DNA of 64,000 bases. Origin: Onthophagus taurus (lineage: Eukaryota; Arthropoda; Insecta; Coleoptera; Scarabaeidae). The stretch lies in contig NC_091971.1 of assembly GCF_036711975.1 (NCBI RefSeq), forward strand, positions 15,631,501 to 15,695,500. Direction: 5' to 3'. Positions 44,940 to 57,125 of this stretch are shown here, piece after piece. A program made the translations under genes and the position numbers. Below the pieces are notes generated by a model. It did not search any database and was not told where the DNA came from. It saw only the letters and a list, made by a program, of their open reading frames with translations. Position 1 is the first letter of the stretch. Every line of letters begins with the position of its first letter.

Positions 44940-46465
44940 GTTACAACTTCGAGTTGTGTTAACTAAGAAATTATTTATGGCACATTTAATCAACTTTAAA
45001 TTTGCTTTAAAATGGTGATTATTTCATCATGATATCTCATTTGGTTCTTGAGATACGATTTTTTTTATTTCTATTAAAATTAGTTGGGTTTAAAAGATCA
45101 TCACAACGATGTTTATGGAAACTAAAAAATTATTTATGACACATTTAATTTTCGTTAAATTCGCTTTAATATGTTTGTTATTTCATCATGATATCTCAAT
45201 TAGTTCTTGAGATACGATTTTATTAATTTCCATTCAAATTAATAACTATGAAAAGTACAGAGTTGGGGTTAAAGAATCATCACAACCATGTTTATGGAAA
45301 CTAAGAAATTGTTTATAGCATATTTAATCCTCATTAAATTTGCTTTAAAATGCTTCTTATTTCATTACGATATCTCAATTAGTTCTTGAGATACGATTTT
45401 TTTAAATTCTAGTAAAATTAATAACGACGAAAAGTGCAGAGTTGAGGTTAAAAGATCATCACAACGATGTTTATGAAAACTAAGAAATTATTTATGATAC
45501 ATTTAATCCTCATTAAATTTGCTTTAAAATGCTTCTTATTTCATTACGATATCTCAATTCGTTCTTGAGATACGATTTTTTAAATTTTTATTAAAATTAA
45601 TGATGAAAAGTACAAAGTTAGGTTTAAAAGATCATCACAACGATGTTTATGGAAACTAAGAAATTATTTATGGTACATTTAATCAACTTTAAATTTGCTT
45701 TAAAATGGTGATAATTTCATCATGATATATCAATTAGTTCTTGAGATACGATTTTTTTAATTTCCATTTAAATCAATAAGGACCAAAAGTGCAGTTTTGG
45801 GGTTAAAAAATCATTCCAGCCAAGTCTATGGAAAGTAAGAAATCATTTATAGCACATTTAATCCTCATTAAATTTGCTTTAAAATGTTGGTTATCTCATC
45901 ATGTTGTCTCAATTAGTACTTGAGATACGATTTTTTTAATTTCCATTAAAATCAATAACGACGAAAAGTACAGAGTTGGGTTTAAAAAATCATCACAACG
46001 ATGTTTATAGAAACTAAGAAACTATTTATGGCACATTTAATCCCTATTAAATTTGCTTTAAAATGTTGGTTATTTCATCGTCATATCTCAATTCGTTCTT
46101 GAAGTACGATTAAATTATATGTTTCAAGTCTACAATAATAAAACGTTCAGAGATGATTCTAAAAAATTATAACAACGAAGTTTATGGGAAATAAGAAATT
46201 ATTTGTAGCACATTCAACCTTCATTAAATTTGCTTTAAAATGCTTCTTATTTCATTGTTATATCTCAATTCATTCTTGAGATACGATTTTAAAAAATTAT
46301 ATGTTTCATATATGCAGAGTTTAGGTTAAAAAATCATAACAACGAAATTTATGGGAAATAAGAAATTTTTTATTTTGCATTAAATCTTCATTAAATTTGC
46401 TTTAAATTGCTTCTTATTTCATCGTTATATCTTAATTCGTTCTTGAGATACTATTTAATATGTTT
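44940..46465 (+). repeat. Tandem satellite, about 177-bp monomer x9
   Basis: The marker 'aactaagaaattatttatg' and its variants recur at about 44961, 45120, 45299, 45478, 45654, 45833, 46012, 46189 and 46356: spacings of 159, 179, 179, 176, 179, 179, 177 and 167. Other constant parts are 'tttgctttaaaatg' and 'gttcttgagatacgat'. Monomers diverge toward the right end. Confidence 0.95.
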
Positions 46466-46512
46466 TTTCGCTTATTTTGAATTGGTCGCTTATTGCCAAA
46501 GTGATACCAGAT

Positions 46513-46821
46513 TCAAGACAGGTAATAATTAAGGAGATTGTTTACATGTTGTTGGAAATCATTACTGAAGATTGGTTGGTACCCAAACAAGATTTTGGTA
46601 TCTGCACCAATTAGCCCTATCAAGTGTTTAAATGGCTTTAATTCTTTGCGATCGGAATCTTTTAGTAACCATAGCTGAGATAAGATTGACTCCCCCAGAT
46701 CTTTCTGTGCTTTTTGTAAGGTTGATTTGTTTTGTGATGACGATTTGAGTGACTTTAAGTAATTTTCCTTATCTAAAGTTACAGTAACGCTCCAAACATT
46801 GTGTTTGGATTTGGAAAAAAA
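46513..46821 (-). other. Unexplained open frame without a start codon
   Basis: The minus strand is open from a stop at 46824-46822 to the TGA at 46515-46513, 102 codons with coding-like composition (KHNVWSVTVTLDKENYLK ... DLGESILSQLWLLKD ... GLIGADTKILFGYQPIF) and no ATG. It follows a T-rich acceptor-like tract. I do not recognise it. It could be an internal exon, a fragment of a transposon protein, or part of a captured gene. Confidence 0.4.
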
Positions 46822-46884
46822 CTATTAGTTTATATAGAATGGCTCTATCTTATTAATCGATAATTTAATTCCGTTAGATACAAG

Positions 46885-47170
46885 ATAATATATGTACAAC
46901 ATATATTGCGAACAGAGATAGTTAAATTTATCACAGGTCAAAGGTTTAGATGGATTGGCTATGTAGCTAGAATGGACATAAAAACTATCACAAGATCTAC
47001 TTCTCCTTAATTGTCGTGAACCTGTGGGTAGATGATCAGTTGAGAGATCGAAGAGACGATTTGTGGACGATGTGGAGTCAGGAGGTGGAGACGACATGGT
47101 CAGGATGGACAAGTTTGTAAAAATCTATTAAGGCAAGCCAAGGTCAAAAGAAGCTGCACAGCCAAGCATG
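46885..47170 (+). mobile_element. RTE-like LINE ORF2 C-terminal end
   Basis: The plus strand reads 'LRTEIVKFITGQRFRWIGYV' then ARMD, the canonical IVKFI..GRLRWxGHVxRM block, followed by broken 'DDVESGG' and 'RQAK'-like sequence. This is the last part of an RTE-like ORF2. In a normal element only about 60 residues separate it from the end of the fragment at 44546-44930. Confidence 0.75.
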
Positions 47171-48900
47171 CTAATGTAGATAAGTCTTGTATTAAAAACT
47201 GTTTTCATAATTTTAAAATGACGCCTAGGCAGAAATATACATGGTGTCATAAGATTTAAATGGTCACTAAGGTTGTGTTTATCTTCTTGTACAGTATAGT
47301 ATTCATTCACAATATTTTCTTTGTATCGGGTGTTGTGTTCGTGATTGTCTGCGTTTTTCAGCATCAAATCTTTATTATTGTGAGTATACTCCAGACAGGA
47401 GCGTATAAAACAGCAAGGCAAAGTAAGTATTTTTAATTTTTTAAATTGGGTTTTACAACTCTCTTGATTTTTTAGTCCAGCCAGAATAGCTCCGAATAGA
47501 ATTTTTTTGCATAACGAAAATGGCTTCCATCTCTCTAGATGCACCCTACGTAATGATCTCATACGTCGCGATAGCATGGAAATACACGAAGTATAGCTTC
47601 GCAATGTCTCGGGTGGAAGATTTGAATGTATTGTTTTAAGGCAATACAGAGCACTAGACAGTCGCCCTTTCATGTTTGATTGTTTGGACCATTTAAGAGT
47701 TTCTGAAATAGTAACTCCAAAGAATTTTATGGATTTATCTGTCACTCCATCGCATCGTCTTGTGTGAAAGGTAAGTGTGTTTGTTTTTTCTTTATTCATC
47801 TTTAATTTATTTATGTAGAACCAATGCTCAGCTTTTTCTATATTTTGTTTTTTCTTCCAGCTCCGTGATGTTACTACTTCTCACAATAAAAGATGTATCG
47901 TCTGCATAAAGACAAATTCGTTCTGCTGGAACACTACCTATAAGTAAGTCATTGATATATATATAAGGAAAAGTAATGGACCCAAGATCGAACCCTGAGG
48001 CACTCCACTTCTCACTTCTCTCCAGGTGGATTGTTTGCCCCTCCAAAACACCGATTATTTTCTGGTCTCCAGATATGATACAAAAAACCCCAGTGCAGTG
48101 TTCTTTATTCCATATTTTTCTAATTTGGCTGTCAATTAATGGTCCACTAAATCGAAGGATTTAATTAAGTCACAAAAGGCGATTTGGGTGAATTGTTCTT
48201 GATTTTAACCATGGATTACCGCTCCCAATACACTTAATAGAGCAGTTATAACAGGTTTTTGTTTTTGATAACCATGTTGACAATTTGTAAACAATTTGTT
48301 ATTGTTCAAGTAGTCTACCAACTTTTCGTTTACCACTATTTCGAATATTTTTGATAAGGTAGGCAATATAGATATTGGTCTGTAATTACTACATACACTT
48401 TTATCTCCCTTCTTATGTACTGGTGTTCTTTGCCGACTTTAGCTCCTTTGGAAAAACTCCTTCTAGTAAATTCCTTGGTATTTTTTGCTTTTAGGCCTTT
48501 TATCATATTCCCAATCTGTCCACTTCATCCAGAGATACCATACTTGAAGTTGGCAAATCTATCAAGCTGATAGGATCTATGTAATTGACTGTAGAGTGTC
48601 CTGGTGTAGTCTCAACCTGAGAGAAGAAAAGGTTTAAATCTTCAACATTCAACTCTGGGTACTCAACTGATGTTTTTCTGGACTTTCCCGTTTCTTGTTT
48701 GATTAATTTCCAAGCTCCTTTCTACCACACTTAATTATATATTTCTCTGCTCTTCCTTCATACGAGCTCCATGAGTAAAATTTTTAATTGAATTCTAAAG
48801 TTCAATAAATGTATAGTCCTAAATCCTATATTGGAAATAATGATTAAAGAAGAGGAGACATTCTTAGATTATTCATGACACCTTCGATGGGGATTAACGT
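47120..48900 (-). mobile_element. Jockey/CR1-like LINE ORF2 remnant
   Basis: Minus-strand frames in order: 'WKLIKQETGKSRKTSVEYPE', 'DLNLFFSQVETTPG', 'NIRNS', 'NCQHGYQKQKPVITALLSVL', 'AFCDLIKSFDLVDH', 'ERICLYADDTSFIVRSSNIT' (YADD catalytic motif) and the C-terminal 223-codon frame at 47799-47128 with 'KFFGVTISETLKWSKQ'. It is nearly a complete RT, broken by several stops and one frameshift at the YADD-to-thumb boundary. Confidence 0.9.
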
Positions 48901-49860
48901 CTTTAAGGAGGTAGAGTAGTGTTTATAAAATTTGACTACTTAATAAAAAAGTGATTAAAATAAGGATTTTATTATTGTACCAAACTTCACTGCCCATCAT
49001 ATACTGCATTGTCATGCATTATCTATCAAAAACGTCAACAGAGCGGGTAGCTGCTTCATCACTTAACTTATCTAAAATAAAATAACTAATTAAAAAGAAA
49101 ATAAGATTAATATTTCTTACGTTCATTAACACATGTTGCTTAGTACCCGCATCCGAGGAAGTAAGAAAAGGGAGTGAAAGATGGCTTTCTTCCACCAATG
49201 TTTTTGATTCTTTTCCTTCACATCTTTTTTGCAATACTTAACCATGAATTAATCCACCATCAATGTATAAAAACTCGGAATAATTAGGTAACTTTTCGTC
49301 GAAAAGCAATGAGATATGACCAGTCTGACAAATTTTGCTAATTCGGCCAATTCAATAAAATTAGATTCTTTAATGTTAGCATACACTTCAAACAGTTGTA
49401 ATCAACTGGGTCAACTCATTTTCATTTTATCAATTTTTGTTGTAAAGACGATTCTAATCCGATCAATTAAATGTTGTGCTCAACATTAAAAAAAATTAAA
49501 ATAATAACTTTTTATATTAAAATTTTGCAAAGAAAAAATTAAGCGGTAGCTGTATTTGCATTTTCCTTGCTTGCTACTGCTGCTGCTTAGAGAGGAAGGG
49601 GAAGGTGGCGCAGTGTAGGAGGCAACTCTAAATGATATAGAAATTGTACTCGTCTATGTTATATTATTTTTATAAAACAAAGAAATTTAAGTCTAAAGAA
49701 ATGATTTTTTAAAATTAATTATGTTTAAAATGGACATATTTGTTTATTTTAAACTTTTATTAATTTTTTTTTGATTCTTTTAAAATAAAATTTATTTAAT
49801 TCATAAATTGTTTATTTTTTCTTATTGAATTCGAGTCTTTTTCATTATAAATTGTATTCG
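48901..49860. other. No recognisable gene
   Basis: AT-rich DNA. The minus frame 49019-49234 (71 codons, LSLPFLTSSDAGTKQHVLMN) has no known motif and may be transposon-derived. Confidence 0.35.
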
Positions 49861-50350
49861 ATTGAACCTTCCTAGAACCACAATCCATTGTTTCAGCGAT
49901 CCATTATCCACGGAGATGGTCGTTTTCCATCAACGGTCGCCGAAGAATGTTGCAGGTTAACCTTGAGTCTTCTTTCTTGATCCTTGCCCACCGCGCCAAC
50001 CAACAACTCTGTTCGTTCTTTAAAAGCAGCAACCGACGTAGTAGTACGCACTGAAAGAACGCTTCCTTTGTCTTTTTTCTTCTCTTTCTTTGTTTTCTTT
50101 TTCTTTTTTTTCAGGCCTTTTCATCAACCATTTCGTTCTTCTCCGTTTGTTGTTGACTGCCCTCTCCAAACCGCTCGACTTCGGAGTTCATTTACATAAA
50201 ATATAGGCCAGTTGGTATGTTGGTCACAAAACCGGCGAAAGTTATAGGCTATTTTATTATTCTCCCCCTCACACATTATTCTTTTTTTTTGTGTGTTGTT
50301 ATTTTTTTTTGTTTCGCAGTCAGGATGTTTGCGAATACATCCGGAATTTT
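49861..50350. other. GC-richer island, possible promoter/5'UTR
   Basis: Between 49870 and 50220 GC content and CpG frequency visibly rise above the flanks ('cggagatggtcg', 'caacggtcgccgaagaat', 'caccgcgccaacc'), followed by a long pyrimidine tract (50055-50115) ending in 'ttttttttcag'. This looks like a host transcript's 5' exon or promoter rather than transposon sequence. No coding frame is convincing. Confidence 0.35.
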
Positions 50351-51640
50351 AAATAATACGTAAATTATTTGTTATGATTTTGAATTAAATTAAATTTTCA
50401 AAACATTAGAAATCTAATCCAATAAACATCCGTTTTCTATGTGTGTTTGATTGATATAATCTTTAAACTATTATTAACATAGATAACTTAAACTAATAAT
50501 TAAACATGTTATCATGATAGTCCAGATCTTTTTCAGAATTAAAAAAAACTTTTTGTGTTGGACTTGGCAGCGCTTTATTATTGCGTCTGCCAGTTGCTTA
50601 ATCTTCAAAGATAATAGTCAGCACAAAGTAATTATTTGTATATCAAGATGTTTATTTTTAACATGTTGATGAAAGATTGTAGCCGAAACTGCTTGTTCCA
50701 AGGGAAATTTAATCTCGAGACCATTTAAAATAAAAAGCGACCTGTATAGGTATACACAACAAATTTTCTGCAATCGTATACAATTACAGAATTTTATAAA
50801 ATTTCTGTATGTTGAACAATCAAACCGTTAAAGAAAATGTTCTATCTTTTGCAAATACGATGTTGATTGGATAATAAAGCTAGTATTTGTACAGGTGCAC
50901 CCACAATACAAATACAACTGATTTTGTCGTTTTGACAGAAAAACGAATTTCTAGTATCAAAGGAATTTATACCGATTTGGTGTAGTAGTTATGTTTGCCG
51001 AAAATGTATCAGTGTCAAAAAGAAAATTTTGAAGCTTTTGTTTACTTGCACTTTTTGATTTAAAGATTTTTGAAAAAGTACTAGCTTACTTAACTTATAT
51101 TTAAATGATTTCAATGAGATCCCAATAACATCCGTTAATATCTGAATGTATTTAGCAAGCTTGCCAGTCTGCGTTGAATGCCATATTAAACATCAGTTCG
51201 TACTGAATGCATTTTTGGAAGATATTGATAAGATTAATGATAACGACCTTGTTAAAAATTATCTTATTGGTATAAGATTTAGTTTTTGATCTCAATGAGG
51301 TACTAATAAGAAAAATTTGTTGAACATAAATTGCTTGGAGGCTACCTGAAAGTTATCTCATTAATATTTTGAGAAAACTGGATTTTTATGCAATCTATTC
51401 CTTTTTGTTTAACTAAACTAGTATGTCATAGAAAAATGATGAGGAGTTCATCACAATTTCAAATTCGCATTTGAGGAATAATTATGTGCTCCTGGAACAT
51501 GAGGAATTGATTTTGAACCATTGAGTCCCACAATATGTAATTTAAGGTTCTAAAAATTCTTTAATATTAGCATAATTAATGTGTATATTAATGATGGGAA
51601 TCTTGTTTCGGACCCTAACTTAATTATAACCATGAACGTG
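50351..51640. other. No recognisable gene
   Basis: AT-rich sequence, no domain-bearing frame and no repeat structure found. Confidence 0.4.
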
Positions 51641-51649
51641 GTCGCGGAG

Positions 51650-52461
51650 AACTGGAGGGGAGTAAATGACCTGAAACATGAAGTAAGTAGACATAGATGA
51701 AGCCCTTCAAAATCACTATGGAATTCCCCGACCAGGACGGAACTAAACTGACCTATTACTTACACAAAATATACGAGCAAGTATGGACCACAGAAGAAAT
51801 GCCCGAGGAGTGGTACTTGGACATGAGCTGCCCTATCCATAAGAACGGGGACCATGTATGAAGGTATTGCATTGTTAATCACAGCATATAAAGAATTCTC
51901 CAATATACTATTTAAAAAACTTCTTCTTGATAAAGAAAAGCTGCTAAGAAAATATCAAAGTGGTTTCGGACTAGGTTGATCAACGACGTACCAAATAAAG
52001 GACAAATGTCCTATGCCATATCTTGGAGAAGGGCATAGAGCTGAACATCGACGCGTTCTATATGTTCTTCGACTTCAAGTCCGTTTATGACACTATCATA
52101 CAAGTCGTGTTATATGATGTACTATATAGCCTCAACATTCCAAAAAAACTGGAAAGAATGACAATGAGGAATGTCAGATGCTAAATAAGAATACAAAATA
52201 ACACCTCAGCAAATCTACGTGTTTCCGACGAAGATATAGTTTTGAATCAAACTAACTGTAAGAAAAATACAAAGATCCAGATATCATGACTAGAATTAAG
52301 GCCATGCGATGATAATACAAACCAAACAAACAGAAAGGCTTAAATTCATGTCAGAAGCAGGATAATAGAGGATGTGTACAAGGTTGGATTTAGAGCCTGG
52401 AAGAGAAATTTAGAGAGGCCAGGACCAGGGTTGTAGCGCCACATATCATGATGATGATGAG
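51650..52461 (+). mobile_element. RTE-like LINE remnant with ATG-repeat tail
   Basis: Frames in series encode 'YFDFKS'-like 'FFDFKSVYDTIIQVVLYDVL', 'IPKKLERMTMRNVR' and 'RIQNNTSANLRVSDED', the RT motif A to B region. After an internal loss the 3' end reads 'KVGFRAWKRNLERPGPGL' followed by 'gtagcgccaca' and an atgatgatgatg tail at 52448-52461. That tail and the preceding 'GCGCCAC' are typical of RTE-like 3' ends. Confidence 0.8.
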
Positions 52462-53639
52462 GTTGCATCCTCATACGTTTTATATTGCGACTTGCTCAAA
52501 TTCAGAAAACTTCGAAATTAATTTAAGTCAGTTTGATACGAGTCAATAACCTCCTCTATCAGCGGAAGTCGATTTGAACATCTTGTGTCAGCAAAAAATA
52601 TGGTTTTCTTGTATAGTTTGGACAGCACTACAATGCAGAACAGTGATGATTATGGCTCTAGTAAGCAGATTTGAAAAGATCTTTTCGGAAAAGAGTAACT
52701 ATCGATTCCTATCACACATGTGTCAATACTAACGAATTTTTGCGAGGAAATTGAAATTGATTTAACTTGAAAATGCGTCTATTTGAACACTTGACACATT
52801 AAATCTGTTCATCAGGGATTTCCGTTTATTTGTCGCAATATAGGTTTTACGCAACAAATTTTACGTTTGCTAAGAGGGCAGCCGTTTACCAAACATATTT
52901 CAAGTTGGTTTTGCATTCACCACAAGTTTTGCTAACAATTTAGTCTTCGCTTCCAAATATTGATGGTTGATGAATGCTCCCATTAATAATACTCCAATAA
53001 TGTCAGCATTTAAAATTAGAAATTCTGCCGATGTATTTGAAGGTGAAAAAGACCTTGTGTAAATAGAGTTCAAGGTTAATGTTAGGGCTAAAGAATTTCG
53101 TGTAAATCAAAATGAATGATAATGTATTCTTTGCTAATACTTAACTTAATGCAACCCAATTCATTATTGGGTTTGAGTTTGAGGAAAGTCTAAATAACGC
53201 GTAGTTTGTGCGGAAACATCTGTCGACCGACTTGAGTTGCTAGGCTTATATTATCTTATAGCCGTTGGTTTGGACGTGCTTATATTATTGTAGAAGCCCG
53301 AAAAGAGGTACATCTTAGGTTTTTCTCAGAAATTTTGAGATATACCAATTTGGGCTGGTAAAAGCAGGAAATGTTATGAAATTTGATGTTATTTCGGGGG
53401 TTTACTATTCTAAGTTAGTAAATAGGTATTTGGATTTGTAAAGTGGCGTAAGCAACTCTTGCATGGTATCTATCTGCATCATGGCAAAACATTTTGCCGA
53501 TAATGTTTTTATCAATTAATTGATATTCTTATTGTTAAGAAAAATACGGATAATACATTTTGTATCACCACCATCACTTAGTGTTACCATTCGTGATGCG
53601 GACAAGCTTATTGTTCGAGTTCTTCTAAGCTTACATGTT
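52462..53639. other. No recognisable gene
   Basis: AT-rich sequence between two LINE remnants; nothing recognised. Confidence 0.35.
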
Positions 53640-54330
53640 TACAATCATGTATGAACCTCGTCTCTGGGTATACAGATGATATCAACATTATGAGCAAAAC
53701 ATTGAAAAAAACTAAACTAAGCTAAAATAGTAGGATTAAAGATTAATAAGGAAAAACAAATGTAATGCTCCAAAGCAGAACCAAAACCATGACTAACAAG
53801 ATTACGGAGTACCAAATCGAACCTGTAAAAGTGTATAATTACTTAGAAATAGAAGTAGTTACCCTTGGCGGTGAAGAGGGAGAGATCTGAGGGAGAAGTA
53901 AGTTAGCTAACAAACATATATTACACCTGCAAACATATTTCAGTCAAAAACAACACACCGCAACTTTAAAATTATAGTATACAAAACCATAATAAATCCC
54001 ATCATCACCTATGGTTGTGAAACATGGATTTTAGCTCAAAAACTAACAAACAATATTGATATATTTGAAAGAAAACTCTTGATGAGAATTTGTAGACCCA
54101 TTTCAATAAAATAATGAGAGCTATCAAATTACGTCAGATTCCAGAGACTACAGATCAATGATCATGCTTCAAGTATGATAAAAGAAAGACTTCCTAGAAT
54201 GCTAATATGTAAATAGAATAATGCAAGGACTAAGACCAAAAGGCAGGCCACAGAAAAGGAGGGAAAACATGCTATATATTGCATATACAGTGATGATAAA
54301 CTCTACATACAGCGAGGAAAATGATAATAT
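53640..54330 (+). mobile_element. RTE-like LINE ORF2 C-terminal remnant
   Basis: Plus-strand frames give 'KTNVMLQSRTKTMTNKITEY', 'PVKVYNYLEIEV', 'LANKHILHLQTYFSQK', 'IPSSPMVVKHGF' (degraded ITYGCETW), 'ENS..EFVDP' and 'RPKGRPQKRR'. The order matches the RT thumb and C-terminus of an RTE-like LINE; many stops. Confidence 0.75.
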
Positions 54331-54449
54331 CTTAGCTCCCGAAATGTAATTCAATGAAAACTATATATGTTATTATTAATCAAGGGAAACACAAAACATA
54401 ATCCTATCTTTAACTCAAAAAAGTTTACATACAGTCCTTAAAAATGTCT

Positions 54450-57125
54450 AGTGTCCGTTATAGCTCAATAAAAATATACAACAATCTAGCGCTGAATAAC
54501 AAATAAAACTAGACTAACACTAGTACTAGACCTAGAACTAAAAACATTCCGTTTAGTCGTGCGTCTCTTAAAACATAGAACTACAAGTGTAAAACTAGAA
54601 CTAACACTAGACCTAGAAAGTATCTAGTTCTAGGTCTAGTGTTAGTTCTAGTTTTACACTAGCACTATCACTAGAACTAACACAAGACCTAGAACTAGAA
54701 TAATGGGAAGACGCATGGCTAAACCCGAAACTTTCTAGTTCTAGGTCTAGTGTTAGTTCTAGTTTTAATTTTAATTCAGCGCTATATTGTTGTACATTTT
54801 TATTGAACTAAAAGTAGAACTAACACTAGTCCAAGAATTAGAATCATTCGGGTTTAGCCGTCTTTAAAGACGTGCGGTTAAACCCAAATGATTCTAGTTC
54901 TTGGTCTAGTATTAGTTCTACATAGATAACAGTGCTAGTGTAAAACTAGAACTAACACTATACCTAGAGCTAAAATCATTCGGGTTTAGCCGTCTTTACA
55001 GACGTGCGGCTAAACCCAAATGATTCTAGTTCTAGGTATTACATTACATTACATTACATAGAATACATATCGGGTAGGCGGACCAACCAACCTTGCACCG
55101 CGACCCTAAGGATCTATTGTACCCCGATAGATATCATTATCAAATTTCACCGTGCAGTCCAATGCTCTTAACGAACATTAATACCTTGCTCGGCGAAAGG
55201 TCATTCAGATCTTTTGAGGAGATAAACTGCGACCCAAAAATCGAGAATCTGATACGGTTAACGGCAGGGCAGTGGCATAAAACATGCTCAACCGTCTCTG
55301 CTTCCTCCGCACATAGTCGGCATTCAACATCGTCGGCTAAACCCAACAAGTTGAGGTGTGCTTTTAATCGGCAGTGCCCAGTAACAACACCCATTAGAAC
55401 TTTTATGCTACTACGGGCAAGTCCCAAAATACTCCCGGGTTTGACAGTGGCGATGTTAATAAACACCTTAGCATGTTTCATTCCAGGAGAACTGGTCCAC
55501 AGTAGGCGAAGTCTCTCTTCAGACCACAGTCCAATCCTATATTTGGCCATCGCAAATGATACACCAACTGCTGGTTCCGGTCCCACAAAGGCTTCAGCGC
55601 TGCCATCTCGTGCTAGCTTATCTGCCGCTTCATTGCCAGCAACACCAGAGTGACCCAGGACCCAGATCAGAGAGACTCTGTTATCACAACTCAGTGTGTT
55701 TAATGTTCTCTTACAATCATTAACCAGAGCCGACACCGTTTTCACGGCTTGCAGCGCCTGGAGAGCGGCTTGACTGTCTGAGAAGATTCGTACTGTCATG
55801 TTCTTCACCCCTCTTTCAAGAAGGATTTTAGCACCCATGTCAGTAGCAAATACTTCCGCCTGGAATACAGTACAGTACGTACCCAGGCTGTAGGCTTGCT
55901 TAATTCGAGGTGTCTGGCAGTATACTCCTGCTCCTACCCCTTCAGGCGTTTTTGATCCATCTGTGTACAAGCAAATGTCTGCCCGAACCAGAGAATTTTC
56001 ATTTTCGATCCAGGACTGCCGCTCAGGCAGTACAATCTGGTATCGAGCATTAATCACTGATAGTGATACCGCCAAATCTGACGGCATTGATAGCACAGTA
56101 TCAGTGCTTATAATGTCTTCCGCAGCCCATTGGTAGGACATGTCGGAACAGTTTTGAGCATATTGCTTAAATCTGTAAATGGTTGTTCTAGCCACTTTCT
56201 CTATATGCAAATGCAGAGGAGATAGGCCAAGCAGAACCTCCATTGCTAGAGTTGGCGTTGTGCCTATCGCACCAGAGATTGCCAATCCAGCTACTCGTTG
56301 AATTCGTGAAAGTTTACTGATAGCTGAAGTCTGTCGGACTTTCCTATACCAGGCTGCTGCTCCGTATGTGATCATAGGTCTAACCACAGTCACATAGAGC
56401 CAGTACAGTCTTTCAGGGGTAAGACCCCAACTTTTTCCACAAAGACTGCGACAAGTCCACAAGGATAGTCTAGCTTTGTGCAAAACTCCCTGCAAATGTC
56501 CATTCCATGACAGGGTTTTGTCTAGGATTACTCCTAGATATTTGACTTCCTTTGAGAAAGGAATTTCTTCACCTTGGATAGTTGGGCGGATTAGTCCATC
56601 CAACTTTCGCTTCCTGGTGAAGGGCTAGTTCTAGGTATAGTGTTAGTTCTACATAGATATCAGTACTAGTGTAAACCTAGAACTAACACTAGACCTAGAA
56701 CTAGAATCATTTGGGTTTAGCCGCACGTCTGTAAAGACGGTTAAACCCGAATGATTCTAGTTCTAGGTCTAGTGTTAGTTCTAGGTTTACATAGTGTTAG
56801 TTCTACATAGATAACAGTGCTACTGTAAAACTAGAACTAACACTGGACCTAGAACTATTTAGATTTAACTGTAATTCAGCGCTATATTGTTGTATATTTT
56901 TATTGAACTAAACGTAGAACTAACACAAGATCTAGAATAATTCGGATTTAGCCGCACCTCTCTCAAGACGGGTAAACCATTGAACCCATGAATGTTTCTA
57001 GTTCTAGTATTAGTTCTAGTTTTGCACTATCACTAGAACTACCACAAGACCTAGAACTAGAATAATTCGGGTTTAGCCGTCTTGAGAGAGGTGCGACTAA
57101 ATCTACTGCTGTAGATTTCGTAGCA
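54450..57125. repeat. Second hairpin array (same family as 21398-22455), split by a LINE
   Basis: The two parts (54450-55039 and 56625-57125) repeat the same A hairpins ('ctagttctaggtctagtg' with its complement) and B hairpins ('cgggtttagccgtctt' with 'gcggctaaaccc') seen at 21.4-22.5 kb. A further shared block 'gcgctatattgttgta' plus 'tttttattgaac' occurs at 54778, 56878, inverted at 54464-54497, and at about 22200 in the other locus. The CTACAGAATAACC termini of the first locus were not found here. Confidence 0.85.
55040..56624 (-). mobile_element. LINE copy B, 5'-truncated, with intact C-terminal frame
   Basis: A continuous minus-strand frame from the 5' truncation point (56624) to its stop near 55140 encodes about 494 residues of an I/LOA-type LINE ORF2. 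It begins after the RT core at 'PFTRKRKLDGL', then 'VKYLGVILDKTLSW', 'RPMITYGAAAWYRK', RNase H with 'LYTDGSKTPEGVGAGVYC', 'FQAEVFATDMGAKIL', 'FSDSQAALQAL' and 'GHSGVAGNEAADKLARDG', and a terminal CRLCAEE...HVLCHC motif. The 3' end is a run of tgtaa units (plus strand 55040-55061). A 14-bp direct repeat ctagttctaggtat (55026-55039, 56625-56638) flanks it. No disabling mutation is seen, so insertion is recent, but the RT and the 5' part are missing. Confidence 0.95.

Noticed and set aside
46825-47112. 95-codon minus frame rich in Ser/Pro
   Set aside because: Antisense to the RTE-like LINE end at 46885-47170.
50055-50115. Pyrimidine tract plus CAG as a definite splice acceptor
   Set aside because: No coding frame follows and no partner donor can be identified, so only the composition is reported.
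55093-55653. 186-codon plus-strand frame
   Set aside because: Antisense shadow of LINE copy B.
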